NCBI GenBank assembly: GCA_002403895.1
Contig: DHIQ01000116.1
Coordinates: 21,231-30,483 of the forward strand
Source of the DNA: Candidatus Neomicrothrix sp. UBA4742
Lineage (GTDB): Bacteria > Actinomycetota > Acidimicrobiia > Acidimicrobiales > Acidimicrobilacustridaceae
DNA length: 9,253 nt
Reading direction: 5' to 3'
A program made the position numbers and the translations under genes. The first letter of the stretch is position 1, and each line of letters starts with the position of its first letter. Below the pieces are notes generated by a model. It did no database searches. It was given only the letters and a program-made list of their open reading frames with translations, and was not told the origin of the DNA. This document shows positions 1-6,508 of this stretch, in pieces.

Positions 1-61
1 TGGGCGGTGACGGCCCGCTTTACCTCGCCTTTCCCGCCATGCGTGCAGGCTCTTGTTCGTG

Positions 62-1426
62 ATGACCCCTCGCCGACGCTCGATCCTGGCGGTGACCCTC
101 GCGGCCTTCGTGGTGGCCTACTCCGCCGGTTGCTCCACGTCGTCGCGCTCGGCCACGTCAACCACGACGTCGCTAGCGCCCTCCGCCACCGACGGCGCAA
201 CGTCGTCCACCACGACGCCGGCGGCGGCGGCCATCGTGTTCGCCACGGTCGACGGCGCCATCGACGCCTATCTCTCGGTCCCGCCGTACACCCGCCAGCG
301 GGTGATCGCGGCAGGCACCGCGCCAAACGGCAACGAACCGCACGGCCAGATCTGCTTCGCTCCTGACGGCAGTCGCCGCTTCGTCGTGGCCGAGACCAAG
401 GCGGCGGACACCACGCCGGCCAGCGCGGGATGGGGTCTGTACCAGCTCACGGGAGACGACGTCGGTGCCTTGCGGGTGCGCCGGGTGAGCGGGTGGACCA
501 GCCCCAGCGGCATCGCCACCGACGACCCCACCACGTACGGCTGCGCCTTTCTGAGCGACGGTCGGCTCCTCACGTCGGACGTCGGCAACCAGCGCTCCGG
601 CGATGCCACCGGCAGGCTGGTGGAGTGGTTCCCTCCCTACGAGGACGGAGCACCAACGTCCTGCGTGCTGAGCAGCACTCTGGCCACCCCTCTGGGACTG
701 TCGTCGGACGCGGCCGACAATGTCTACCTGGCCTCGGCGCGGGCCCCGACTGTCGGGGTCTGGCGCTACAGCGGCACATTCCCGAGTGACGCCACTGGGT
801 GTGTCACGGCCACCACTGGTCCGGCCCCACCCAACACCACCACCACCACGCCGGATTCGGGCACGCCCCCGACGACCTCGCCCGGGCCGACGGTGACCCG
901 AGGCTCTGGACCGGACGCCAACGGTGGCGGCGACCCCAGCGGTAACGGTCGGTCGACCGCCACCCCAGCCGCAGTCACGGCCACGCTGTTGATCCCCCCC
1001 GCCGCCGGGCCGGCCTCGGCCCCGACCTCGGTGGCGGCGACCCCCGACGGCCTGAGCCTGGTCGTGTCGAGCGCACCATTCGGGTCCATCGCCGCCTACG
1101 GCTCGGACGGCGTGGTGAACACTCCCATCCTCAGCGATCCCTCGGGGGCCATGGTGGCCAAGACGCCGTTCAGCGGCGGCACACCGCTGGGGGTGGCGGT
1201 GGGACCTGACGGCGTCGTGTTCTACGCCGATCCGGGCCTGGTGCAGGGGGTCGACGGGGTCATCGCTCCTGGTGACAAGACCGGCACGATCCGCCGCCTG
1301 GCGACCTCGCCGGGCTTTGCGTCACCCCCGCCGCCCGATCCGCTCGACACGAACCTCCGGGCCCCCGACGGGCTCGGGCTCTACCTGGGAGTGAGCCCAC
1401 AGTCGGGCGGCGCGTCCAAAGCCTGA
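62..1426 (+). CDS. Putative lipoprotein with beta-propeller-like (NHL/SMP-30-like) repeats
   Basis: 454 aa if started at ATG 62; in-frame GTG 59 and TTG 53 are alternatives, and the frame is closed by a TGA at 8-10. I prefer ATG 62 because it gives a compact signal peptide: Arg-rich residues 4-6, a hydrophobic stretch at about 8-20, then SAGC with Cys24 as the likely lipidation site (Ser at -3 is not ideal for a lipobox). Residues 25-55 are a Ser/Thr/Ala linker. Residues 56-245 and 303-445 hold repeats such as FAPDG, FLSDG, ATPDG and GPDG, each followed by a hydrophobic strand, typical of propeller blades of the NHL/SMP-30/gluconolactonase kind. Residues about 250-302 are a Thr/Pro/Gly-rich insert between blades. 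Cys98, Cys161, Cys201 and Cys247 could form disulfides outside the cell. A sugar- or lactone-acting enzyme or a binding scaffold are both possible; no catalytic residues can be assigned. It converges on the next gene. Confidence 0.75.
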   Translation: MTPRRRSILAVTLAAFVVAYSAGCSTSSRSATSTTTSLAPSATDGATSSTTTPAAAAIVFATVDGAIDAYLSVPPYTRQRVIAAGTAPNGNEPHGQICFAPDGSRRFVVAETKAADTTPASAGWGLYQLTGDDVGALRVRRVSGWTSPSGIATDDPTTYGCAFLSDGRLLTSDVGNQRSGDATGRLVEWFPPYEDGAPTSCVLSSTLATPLGLSSDAADNVYLASARAPTVGVWRYSGTFPSDATGCVTATTGPAPPNTTTTTPDSGTPPTTSPGPTVTRGSGPDANGGGDPSGNGRSTATPAAVTATLLIPPAAGPASAPTSVAATPDGLSLVVSSAPFGSIAAYGSDGVVNTPILSDPSGAMVAKTPFSGGTPLGVAVGPDGVVFYADPGLVQGVDGVIAPGDKTGTIRRLATSPGFASPPPPDPLDTNLRAPDGLGLYLGVSPQSGGASKA

Positions 1427-1427
1427 T

Positions 1428-1510
1428 CTTCGAACCGGCGGCGCGAACGGTCGCCCAAGTCGTTGCGTCCACCGCTTGAACCCAAGGCCCGTTCCTACGC
1501 CGGTTCGAAG
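1428..1510. repeat. Perfect 13-bp inverted repeat with 57-nt loop between convergent genes
   Basis: CTTCGAACCGGCG at 1428-1440 is the exact reverse complement of CGCCGGTTCGAAG at 1498-1510. Inside it a second pair, GAACGG (1445-1450) and CCGTTC (1489-1494), extends the helix across a small internal loop (4 nt on one side, 3 nt on the other). It starts 2 nt after the stop of the lipoprotein gene and ends 33 nt before the stop of the opposing gene, so a role as a two-way transcription barrier is plausible. There is no T-tract on either side and the loop is long for an intrinsic terminator. A structured RNA or a protein-bound DNA site remain possible. Confidence 0.6.
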
Positions 1511-1543
1511 GGGGAAGGCGTCAGTAAAGCGTCAGAAGGAAAG

Positions 1544-2041
1544 TCAGTCGTCGTCGTCGGTCGTGTCAGCGGCAGCCGGCGCGGGTGGGCCGTCGGGGCC
1601 GAAGTCGTAGTGCAGCGCAGTCAGCCACTCCACCAGCTCCGGCAGACGCCAGGACGCCACGGCCGTGCCGCCATTCTCGGTCGCGTAGCTGATCATGATC
1701 ATGGCCTTTTGGGCCCCCGCCAGGTCATCGGCTGAGGTGTCCACCTTCGTGAACGCCGAGCGTGAGATGCGGAACTCCTTCTGCGGGGCCCACGTCACGA
1801 ACATGAGGTCGGTGGCACTGAGCGCCAGACAGCCCATCCCGCGCAAGCCACCAGCGTCAGCGGGCTCTGTGCCGAACCCGTTGGCCTTGGGCTCGATGGT
1901 GGTGATGGTGTCGGCCCCCAGCACGTCCTTGCAGCGCAGGATGGCCGCGTCACCCTTCTTGTTGAGTACCGGGTTGAGGGCGAGTGCCAGCACGATCCCA
2001 ATGACCACGACGACGGCGAGAACGATGAGAAGACCATCCAT
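1544..2041 (-). CDS. Single-pass membrane protein with PH/GRAM-like domain
   Basis: 165 aa from ATG 2041. A GTG at 2080, only 3 nt after the stop of the upstream alkA-like gene, would add 13 residues and allow translational coupling. I prefer the ATG because it begins directly before the membrane segment, and a TAGCGT hexamer lies 8 nt upstream. Residues 3-22 are a strongly hydrophobic helix, followed by Lys28-Lys29, which suggests an N-out/C-in anchor. Residues about 65-143 show the strand pattern of a small PH/GRAM-type barrel: GCLALSATDLMF, then an FRISRSAFTKV strand, then MIMISYA, ending in a helix with WRLPELVEWL. The tail (150-165) is Pro/Ala then Asp-rich. Such domains often bind lipids or proteins at the membrane, but nothing here gives a specific job. 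It follows the DNA-repair gene on the same strand, possibly as read-through. Confidence 0.75.
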   Translation of the reverse strand: MDGLLIVLAVVVVIGIVLALALNPVLNKKGDAAILRCKDVLGADTITTIEPKANGFGTEPADAGGLRGMGCLALSATDLMFVTWAPQKEFRISRSAFTKVDTSADDLAGAQKAMIMISYATENGGTAVASWRLPELVEWLTALHYDFGPDGPPAPAAADTTDDDD

Positions 2042-2083
2042 GGCGCCGAACGCTAACAGGACCGGTGGCGGGGAGAGCACGGC

Positions 2084-3529
2084 CTAGCCGCCGAGCGACG
2101 CCCACAGGTGCATCACCGCGTAGGACCGCCATGGCCGCCAAGCCCGTGACGCGACCTCGGCCGAAGCGGCTTCTCCCGCCGCCCCGAGCCTCTCGAGGGC
2201 ATGCCGGACACCGAGATCAGCCGGCAGAAAGGCGTCAGGATCGCCCAGGGCCCGCATGGCGACGTAGGACGCCGTCCACGGGCCGATGCCGGCCTTGTTG
2301 AGGAGCGCGGCCTCGGTCGCCGCCCGATCAGCACCGGGGTCGAGATCGAGGTCGCCGGCCGCGGCTGCAGTGGCCACCGAGCGGAGCGTGTCCCGCCGCC
2401 GAGCCGGCATGGCCAGCGCGGTGTCCGGGGCGCCAGCCACGGCGGCGGCGTCGGGAAACGCATGACTCAGGCGGCCCTCGCGTCCCGCCAGGGGTTGCCC
2501 TACCGCGACCACCAGCCTGCTGGCCAGGGTGCGAGCCCCGGCGACAGAGATCTGCTGGCCGAGGATGGCTCGCACGGTCAACTCGAACCCATCCACGGCT
2601 CCCGGGACGCGACGCCCGGGCGTGGCGGCGACGAGCGGCCTGAGGAGTGGGTCGGCGCCCAGCACGCCCCCCACCGCGGTCGGATCAGCGTCGAGGTCGA
2701 ACAGTCGCCGACAGCGATGCACGGCGACGGACAGGTCCCGCAGGTCGTCGAGCCCGAAGCGGGCCTCCACATGGTCGGCGTAGGGCGTCAACCCGACCGT
2801 CCCGAGCCCATGGGGCAGGGCCAACGTCCGCCGATAGGTCCCGTCGACGACGTCCTCAACCCCGGGGACGGCCCGCAGGGCGAAGAAGGCGATGAGCCCG
2901 GTGCCGTCGAACGGCTGGCGTACGGCGAGACGGACCGTGATCGAGCCGGCCACTCGATCTTGAGATCGATGCCGGGCCGCCCGCATGGCGGTCGGGGTGC
3001 GGGCGAAGACCTCACGAATCGTGTCGTTGAACTGGCGGATGCTGGCGAAACCCGCCGCGAAGGCAACGTCCGCGAACGAGAGATCCGTCGTCTCGATGAG
3101 GATGCGGGCTGTTTGGGCCCGCTGGGCGCGGGCGAGAGCGATAGGACCGGCTCCCACCTCCGCCGCGAGTTGGCGATGCAGGTGCCTGGCGCTGTAGCCG
3201 AGGTGGGAGGCGAGACCGGCCACCCCTTCACGATCCACGACACCGTCGGCGATCAGGCGCATGGCCCGGCCCACGAGATCGGCCCGGCTGTCCCACTCCG
3301 GCGAACCCGGGGTGGCGTCGGGCCGACAGCGCAGGCAGGCCCGGAACCCGGCCGATTGAGCCGCTGCGGTGGTCGGATAGAAGCGGACGTTGGCCCGCTT
3401 GGGCGTGACGGCGGGACAGCTCGGGCGGCAGTAGATGTGCGTCGAGGTCACGCCGACGCAGAAAACACCGTCGAAGCGGGGATCGCGGCTTTGCACGGCC
3501 CGGTAACAGCGGTCCTCGTCTTCGATCAT
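2084..3529 (-). CDS. alkA: Ada-type sensor / AlkA 3-methyladenine DNA glycosylase fusion
   Basis: 481 aa; near-full-length resemblance, from memory, to Mycobacterium tuberculosis AlkA. ATG 3529 is chosen because the conserved start of the Ada domain (DRCYRAVQSRDPRFDG) begins at residue 6; a TTG at 3601 would only add unconserved residues. Residues 1-75 are the Ada zinc domain with Cys34, Cys38, Cys65 and Cys68. Cys34 in YCRPSCP matches Ada Cys38, which takes the methyl from methylphosphotriesters. Residues about 82-180 are an AraC-type double HTH (FADVAFAAGFASIRQFN is the second recognition region). Residues about 190-300 are the AlkA N-terminal fold. Residues 313-481 are the HhH-GPD glycosylase, with hairpin AGIGPW (413-418) and catalytic Asp438 in LPADLGV. 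It should excise alkylated bases such as 3-methyladenine and sense alkylation as a transcription activator. Ada's O6-methylguanine methyltransferase domain is absent. It lies 78 nt downstream of the oxygenase gene. Confidence 0.95.
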   Translation of the reverse strand: MIEDEDRCYRAVQSRDPRFDGVFCVGVTSTHIYCRPSCPAVTPKRANVRFYPTTAAAQSAGFRACLRCRPDATPGSPEWDSRADLVGRAMRLIADGVVDREGVAGLASHLGYSARHLHRQLAAEVGAGPIALARAQRAQTARILIETTDLSFADVAFAAGFASIRQFNDTIREVFARTPTAMRAARHRSQDRVAGSITVRLAVRQPFDGTGLIAFFALRAVPGVEDVVDGTYRRTLALPHGLGTVGLTPYADHVEARFGLDDLRDLSVAVHRCRRLFDLDADPTAVGGVLGADPLLRPLVAATPGRRVPGAVDGFELTVRAILGQQISVAGARTLASRLVVAVGQPLAGREGRLSHAFPDAAAVAGAPDTALAMPARRRDTLRSVATAAAAGDLDLDPGADRAATEAALLNKAGIGPWTASYVAMRALGDPDAFLPADLGVRHALERLGAAGEAASAEVASRAWRPWRSYAVMHLWASLGG

Positions 3530-3534
3530 GACGT

Positions 3535-3549
3535 GATCGTGCCACGATC
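3535..3549. promoter_or_regulatory. Perfect palindrome over the -10 of the alkA-like gene
   Basis: GATCGTG-C-CACGATC has perfect 7-bp arms around one base, ending 5 nt upstream of ATG 3529. Each strand carries CACGAT. The copy on the minus strand (3541 down to 3536) sits exactly 6 nt before the ATG, where the -10 of a leaderless transcript would be. There is no Shine-Dalgarno match before the ATG. I infer a promoter with an operator on top of it. The Ada/AraC part of AlkA itself or another repressor could bind; Ada boxes in E. coli are not palindromes, so self-binding is uncertain. Further upstream GGGATCA occurs twice (3581-3587 and 3594-3600). Confidence 0.45.
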
Positions 3550-3607
3550 CCGTCCGTGCGACTGGCGGAAATCGGCCGGCGGGATCAGGCCGTGGGATCA
3601 AGCGAGG

Positions 3608-5008
3608 TCAGCGGACGGCGCGGTCGGGGATCCAGTTGCCGTGGAACCCGGCGGGCACGCGGCGCGGGAGCTTGACGACAGCGACCGGGTCCGACCCGAA
3701 GTCGTGGGCGTCCAGGATCACCAGGTCGCTCGTGTCCGTGGCACGGTCATAGACGTAGCTGATGAGCCAGCCCTCGTCCTCGCCCGATGTGGCGTCGTCA
3801 GCGGGGACGAATACGAACTCGCCGGCAACGCGGCCGGCGCCGACATCGAACTCCTCGGTCGTGCCGGCCACGACGTCATGCTTGAGCACAAACGTGTGGT
3901 CGTCGGTCTCGCCTCCGAAGTCGTTGAGGCTCGCCCCGGTGGAGTAGCCGTAGCGGTGAGGTAGCGCGGCCAGGCGCTCGTCGGCACGGGGGAACTCCTG
4001 GGCGTGATCGTCCAGCACCTCCGTCGAGACCTTCCCGCCGGCGGGGTCGATGACCCAGCGCTCCAGCACCGGCGTGCCCTCGTCGGGGCCGTTCTTCACC
4101 GAACGGAACATCGATGGGTGGCGCACCAGGTCGATGACGACCGTGCCGTCGTCCTCGTCGTAGGCGTTCAGCGAATGGAACACGTAGCAGGGGTCGACCT
4201 CGATCCACACCGTGTCGGCGGCGGTGCCCGCCCGGGGCATCAGGCCGACCCGGGGGACGTAGTCGTCGTCCCATTCGTAAGGAAGCGGGATGCCGGCCAT
4301 CGCCCTTTCCAGGTTGAACACGACCGGCAGATCGAAGGCGACGACCTGCGAGCGGGTGAGGCCCATGTCGTGGACCATGACCGGCCCGGCGACGTCGATC
4401 GACTCGCTGCGTACGAGGTGCCCCCCGACGTCGACCACGTGGTACCAGAGGTAGGGCTCGACGAAGTTGTAGGCCATGAAGTGCATCTCACCGGTGACCG
4501 GGTCGAACTTGGGGTGGGCCGTCGTCCCGGCCGGGAGCGATCCGCCGAAGTCCCACTGGCGGACCGTGTCCAGCTCGGTCGAGAGCTCGTAGGGCAATGA
4601 CAGCTCGTTGATCGCCCAGATGGACCCGGCGTGGTGCACGACGTTCGTGTTGCCCGACCCGGAAAACATCCCGCCCTCCGCCGGACGGGGCACCTCGGGC
4701 ACGCCGAGGTGGGCGGCGGCCTCGGGTGAGCGCACCCAACGGTTGCGGTACCAGAGGGCGGCACCGTCGTGGAGGTCGACACCGTGCACCATGCCGTCGC
4801 CCACGAACCAGTGGTGCGTGGCCGGGTCGGGGACCTCGATCGGGTTGGGGCCGGTGCGAACGTAACGACCGGCCAGCGCCGCGGGGATGGACCCCACCAC
4901 CTCGAGGTCGGTCACCGTGATCTCGTCGGACACCGGGCGGAAGTTCCCCTCCAGGTAGCGGTTGCCCTGCGGACTGAGGTTGCTGATGTCGGATTCGGTC
5001 GCGGTCAT
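3608..5008 (-). CDS. Carotenoid oxygenase (RPE65/CCD/lignostilbene dioxygenase family)
   Basis: 466 aa, normal family length, from ATG 5008 with a good Shine-Dalgarno sequence (GGGGAG, 6 nt before the ATG). The family uses a non-heme Fe(II) held by four histidines in a seven-bladed propeller to split a C=C bond of carotenoids, apocarotenoids or stilbenes with O2. All four iron ligands are visible: His165 (TTAHPKFDP), His213 (MVHDMGL), His278 (YVFHSLNAYDEDDG) and His456 (GFHGNWIP). Other family signatures are YVRTGPNP (49-56), HWFVGDGMVHG (66-76), the INELSLPYEL segment (133-142), and the late segment GEFVFVPADD followed by GWLISYVYD (413-421). No signal peptide or membrane helix, so it is cytoplasmic or peripherally membrane-bound. 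The substrate cannot be read from the sequence; no carotenoid synthesis genes are present in the window. Divergent from, and probably controlled by, the adjacent TetR gene. Confidence 0.95.
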   Translation of the reverse strand: MTATESDISNLSPQGNRYLEGNFRPVSDEITVTDLEVVGSIPAALAGRYVRTGPNPIEVPDPATHHWFVGDGMVHGVDLHDGAALWYRNRWVRSPEAAAHLGVPEVPRPAEGGMFSGSGNTNVVHHAGSIWAINELSLPYELSTELDTVRQWDFGGSLPAGTTAHPKFDPVTGEMHFMAYNFVEPYLWYHVVDVGGHLVRSESIDVAGPVMVHDMGLTRSQVVAFDLPVVFNLERAMAGIPLPYEWDDDYVPRVGLMPRAGTAADTVWIEVDPCYVFHSLNAYDEDDGTVVIDLVRHPSMFRSVKNGPDEGTPVLERWVIDPAGGKVSTEVLDDHAQEFPRADERLAALPHRYGYSTGASLNDFGGETDDHTFVLKHDVVAGTTEEFDVGAGRVAGEFVFVPADDATSGEDEGWLISYVYDRATDTSDLVILDAHDFGSDPVAVVKLPRRVPAGFHGNWIPDRAVR

Positions 5009-5062
5009 GGCTGGCTCCCCGGAGGCGGTGGGTGTCGACTCGACTGGTCGGGTGATCGATCG

Positions 5063-5091
5063 AGTACATTCGTAACATTGTTACATAACAA
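5063..5091 (-). promoter_or_regulatory. Candidate promoter of the carotenoid oxygenase gene
   Basis: Read on the minus strand: -35 TTGTTA (5091 to 5086), 17-nt spacer, -10 TGTACT (5068 to 5063). This leaves a leader of about 50 nt before ATG 5008, which has its own Shine-Dalgarno sequence. The -35 is one arm of the palindrome at 5078-5091. Inferred from hexamers and spacing only. Confidence 0.45.
5072..5091. promoter_or_regulatory. Interlocked palindromic operator for the TetR regulator
   Basis: Two overlapping perfect inverted repeats share their middle half-site: GTAACA-T-TGTTAC (5072-5084) and TTGTTA-CA-TAACAA (5078-5091). The size and symmetry fit a TetR-family operator, and the site lies in the 104-nt gap between the TetR gene and the divergent oxygenase gene. 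The arms of the second palindrome are also the proposed -35 boxes of the two promoters, so one bound dimer pair would block both. This AT-rich patch stands out against the GC-rich surroundings. Confidence 0.7.
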
Positions 5092-5106
5092 CGATTCGGC
5101 TACGCT
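5078..5106 (+). promoter_or_regulatory. Candidate promoter of the tetR gene, leaderless
   Basis: -35 TTGTTA (5078-5083), 17-nt spacer, -10 TACGCT (5101-5106), then 6 nt to the GTG at 5113. Transcription would begin at or within one base of the start codon, which agrees with the lack of a convincing Shine-Dalgarno sequence. The -35 lies inside the palindromes at 5072-5091, as expected for self-repression. Confidence 0.5.
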
Positions 5107-5112
5107 GTCAAG

Positions 5113-5718
5113 GTGCCCAGGCCCCGTGAGTACAGCGACGATCTGCGCCAGCAACTGCTCGATACCGCGGCGCGACTGCTGGCCACCGAGGGCCCCCAGG
5201 CGCTCAGCACCCGACGGGTGGCGGCCGACGTGGGCACCTCGACCACGGCGATCTACAGCCTCATCGGATCCAAGGAGGAGCTCGTCCGCCAGCTCTTCCT
5301 GGAGGGCTTCCGCCGCCTCGACGAGCACCAACGGGCGGTGCCCTTGACCGACGATCCGCTGGCCGACCTGCTGGCCCTGGGCGAGGCGTACCACCAGAGC
5401 GCCATCGACAGTCCCTACTTCTACGACATCATGTTCGGTTCACCCGTCCCCGAATTCCATCCCTCCAAGGACGACTCGGTCTTCGCGCTCGCCACACTCG
5501 GGATGTGCATCGGCGCCGTGCAACGGTGTGTCGATGCCGGCCTGTTCGCGGGGAACGCCTCCGACCTGGCCCACCAGATGTGGGCCATCACCCACGGCGT
5601 CACGTCGCTCGAGCTGCGGGGGATGCTGGGACCGCCCGAGGCGGCCCTCGGCTATCTCCGCTCTCTGCACGCCGCCGTGACCGACGGGTTCGACCGGACC
5701 CAGCTGCGTTCAGGCTGA
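5113..5718 (+). CDS. TetR-family transcriptional regulator, WHG-type C-terminal domain
   Basis: 201 aa from GTG 5113. Residues 10-57 are a TetR_N DNA-binding domain: helix 1 LRQQLLDTAARLLATEG, then the HTH with STRRVAADVGTSTTAIYSL and IGSKEELVRQLF (51-62), a classic TetR signature. Residues 80-195 form an all-helical ligand domain. The run with Trp157, His161 and Gly162 (MWAITHGVTSLELRG) marks the WHG-type C-terminal domain found in many actinobacterial TetR proteins. It faces away from the carotenoid oxygenase gene across a palindromic control region, so the likely role is repression of itself and the oxygenase, released by a hydrophobic ligand, perhaps an oxygenase substrate or product (inference). 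Its 3' end overlaps the opposing glucokinase gene by 9 nt. Confidence 0.93.
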   Translation: MPRPREYSDDLRQQLLDTAARLLATEGPQALSTRRVAADVGTSTTAIYSLIGSKEELVRQLFLEGFRRLDEHQRAVPLTDDPLADLLALGEAYHQSAIDSPYFYDIMFGSPVPEFHPSKDDSVFALATLGMCIGAVQRCVDAGLFAGNASDLAHQMWAITHGVTSLELRGMLGPPEAALGYLRSLHAAVTDGFDRTQLRSG

Positions 5719-6459
5719 CGCCTCCCGCTCGGCTGCGAGCGCGGCGCCGACGATGCCCGCCTGGTTGAGCAACTGGGCGGCCAGGATCGGCGTCGCGCAG
5801 CGAATGTGGGGGATGAACTTGTCGGCCTTCTTCGACACGCCGCCCCCCAACACGAACAGGTCCGGCCACAGCAACTGCTCCAGCTCCGAGAGGTAATCGC
5901 TGAGCCGGCGCGCCCATCCCTTCCATCCGAGATCCTCGCGCTCACGCACGGATTCGGCCGCCAGTCGCTCGGCGTCGCGCTGCTTCCTGCCCATCTTGAG
6001 GTGACCGAACTCGGTGTTGGGGATGAGTACGCCGTCGACTACGAGCGCACTGCCGATGCCGGTCCCGAGGGTGAGGAGCACGACCACGCCGCGCCGAGCC
6101 TGCTCGTGACCGAAGCGAGCCTCGGCCTCGCCGGCCGCGTCGGCATCGTTGATGACGGCGACCTTGCATCCCGTCGCCTTGGCGAACAACCGGTCGGCCG
6201 GCAGGTCGACCCAGTCGTGGTCCACGTTGGCCGCGGTGCGAATCGTGCCGCCCTTCACCACACCCGGGAACGTGCAACCCACCGGGCCGGTCCAGGCAAA
6301 GTGCTGCGTGATCCGGCGGACCACATCGGACACCGCGTCGGGGGTGGCCGGATGCGGCGTCTCGATCCGCAGCCGCTCGACGGTGAGCGCCCCGGTGGCC
6401 GTATCCACCACGGCACCCTTGATGCCGGTGCCGCCGATGTCGATCCCGAGTGCCTGCAT
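5710..6459 (-). CDS. ppgK: Polyphosphate glucokinase (ROK family)
   Basis: 249 aa from ATG 6459, preceded by AAGGGAG about 6 nt upstream; the frame stays open further upstream but has no similarity there. It phosphorylates glucose to glucose 6-phosphate using polyphosphate (often also ATP) in the cytoplasm. Motifs in order: phosphate-1 loop DIGGTGIKG (7-15); FPGVVKGGTIRTAANVDHDW (64-83), typical of the PpgK group; catalytic Asp105 in INDADAAGEAE; phosphate-2 loop TLGTGIG (130-136); NTEFGHLKMG (148-157); WPDLFVLGGGVSKKADK (198-214), specific to PpgK. The ROK zinc cluster (CxCGxxGC) is absent, as is usual in PpgK. Length is close to M. tuberculosis PpgK (about 265 aa). It is downstream of the nucleotidyltransferase gene on the same strand (49-nt gap) but its strong ribosome site allows independent translation. 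Tail-to-tail overlap of 9 nt with the TetR gene. Confidence 0.95.
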   Translation of the reverse strand: MQALGIDIGGTGIKGAVVDTATGALTVERLRIETPHPATPDAVSDVVRRITQHFAWTGPVGCTFPGVVKGGTIRTAANVDHDWVDLPADRLFAKATGCKVAVINDADAAGEAEARFGHEQARRGVVVLLTLGTGIGSALVVDGVLIPNTEFGHLKMGRKQRDAERLAAESVREREDLGWKGWARRLSDYLSELEQLLWPDLFVLGGGVSKKADKFIPHIRCATPILAAQLLNQAGIVGAALAAEREASA

Positions 6460-6508
6460 GTGCTCTCCCTTGCCGGTGGCGACCACGCGCCCGCCCGGCA
6501 GTCTGGCA

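Noticed and set aside
7..366. Plus-strand open frame overlapping the lipoprotein gene
   Set aside because: An Arg/His-rich product in a different frame from the signal-peptide-bearing gene; a shadow frame.
834..850. ACC trinucleotide run as a possible phase-variation tract
   Set aside because: It is short and in-frame in a Thr-rich linker; length changes would only alter the number of Thr residues.
1428..1510. Integron attC-like recombination site
   Set aside because: The size is right, but the core RYYYAAC/GTTRRRY sequences are not present at the ends and no integrase or cassette is nearby.
1498..1520. GGTTCGAA resembling the T-loop of a tRNA
   Set aside because: No matching T-stem, anticodon arm or acceptor stem can be drawn; the sequence is explained by the inverted repeat.
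1518..1546. GCGTCAG repeated at short spacing
   Set aside because: Only two to three imperfect copies just past the stop of the convergent gene; too short to call a repeat element.
2201..3964. Long open frame of 587 codons on the plus strand
   Set aside because: It is antisense to the clearly recognisable alkA-like gene and the 3' end of the oxygenase gene; its product is rich in Gly, Arg, Glu and Asp with no fold or motif, typical of the mirror frame of GC-rich genes.
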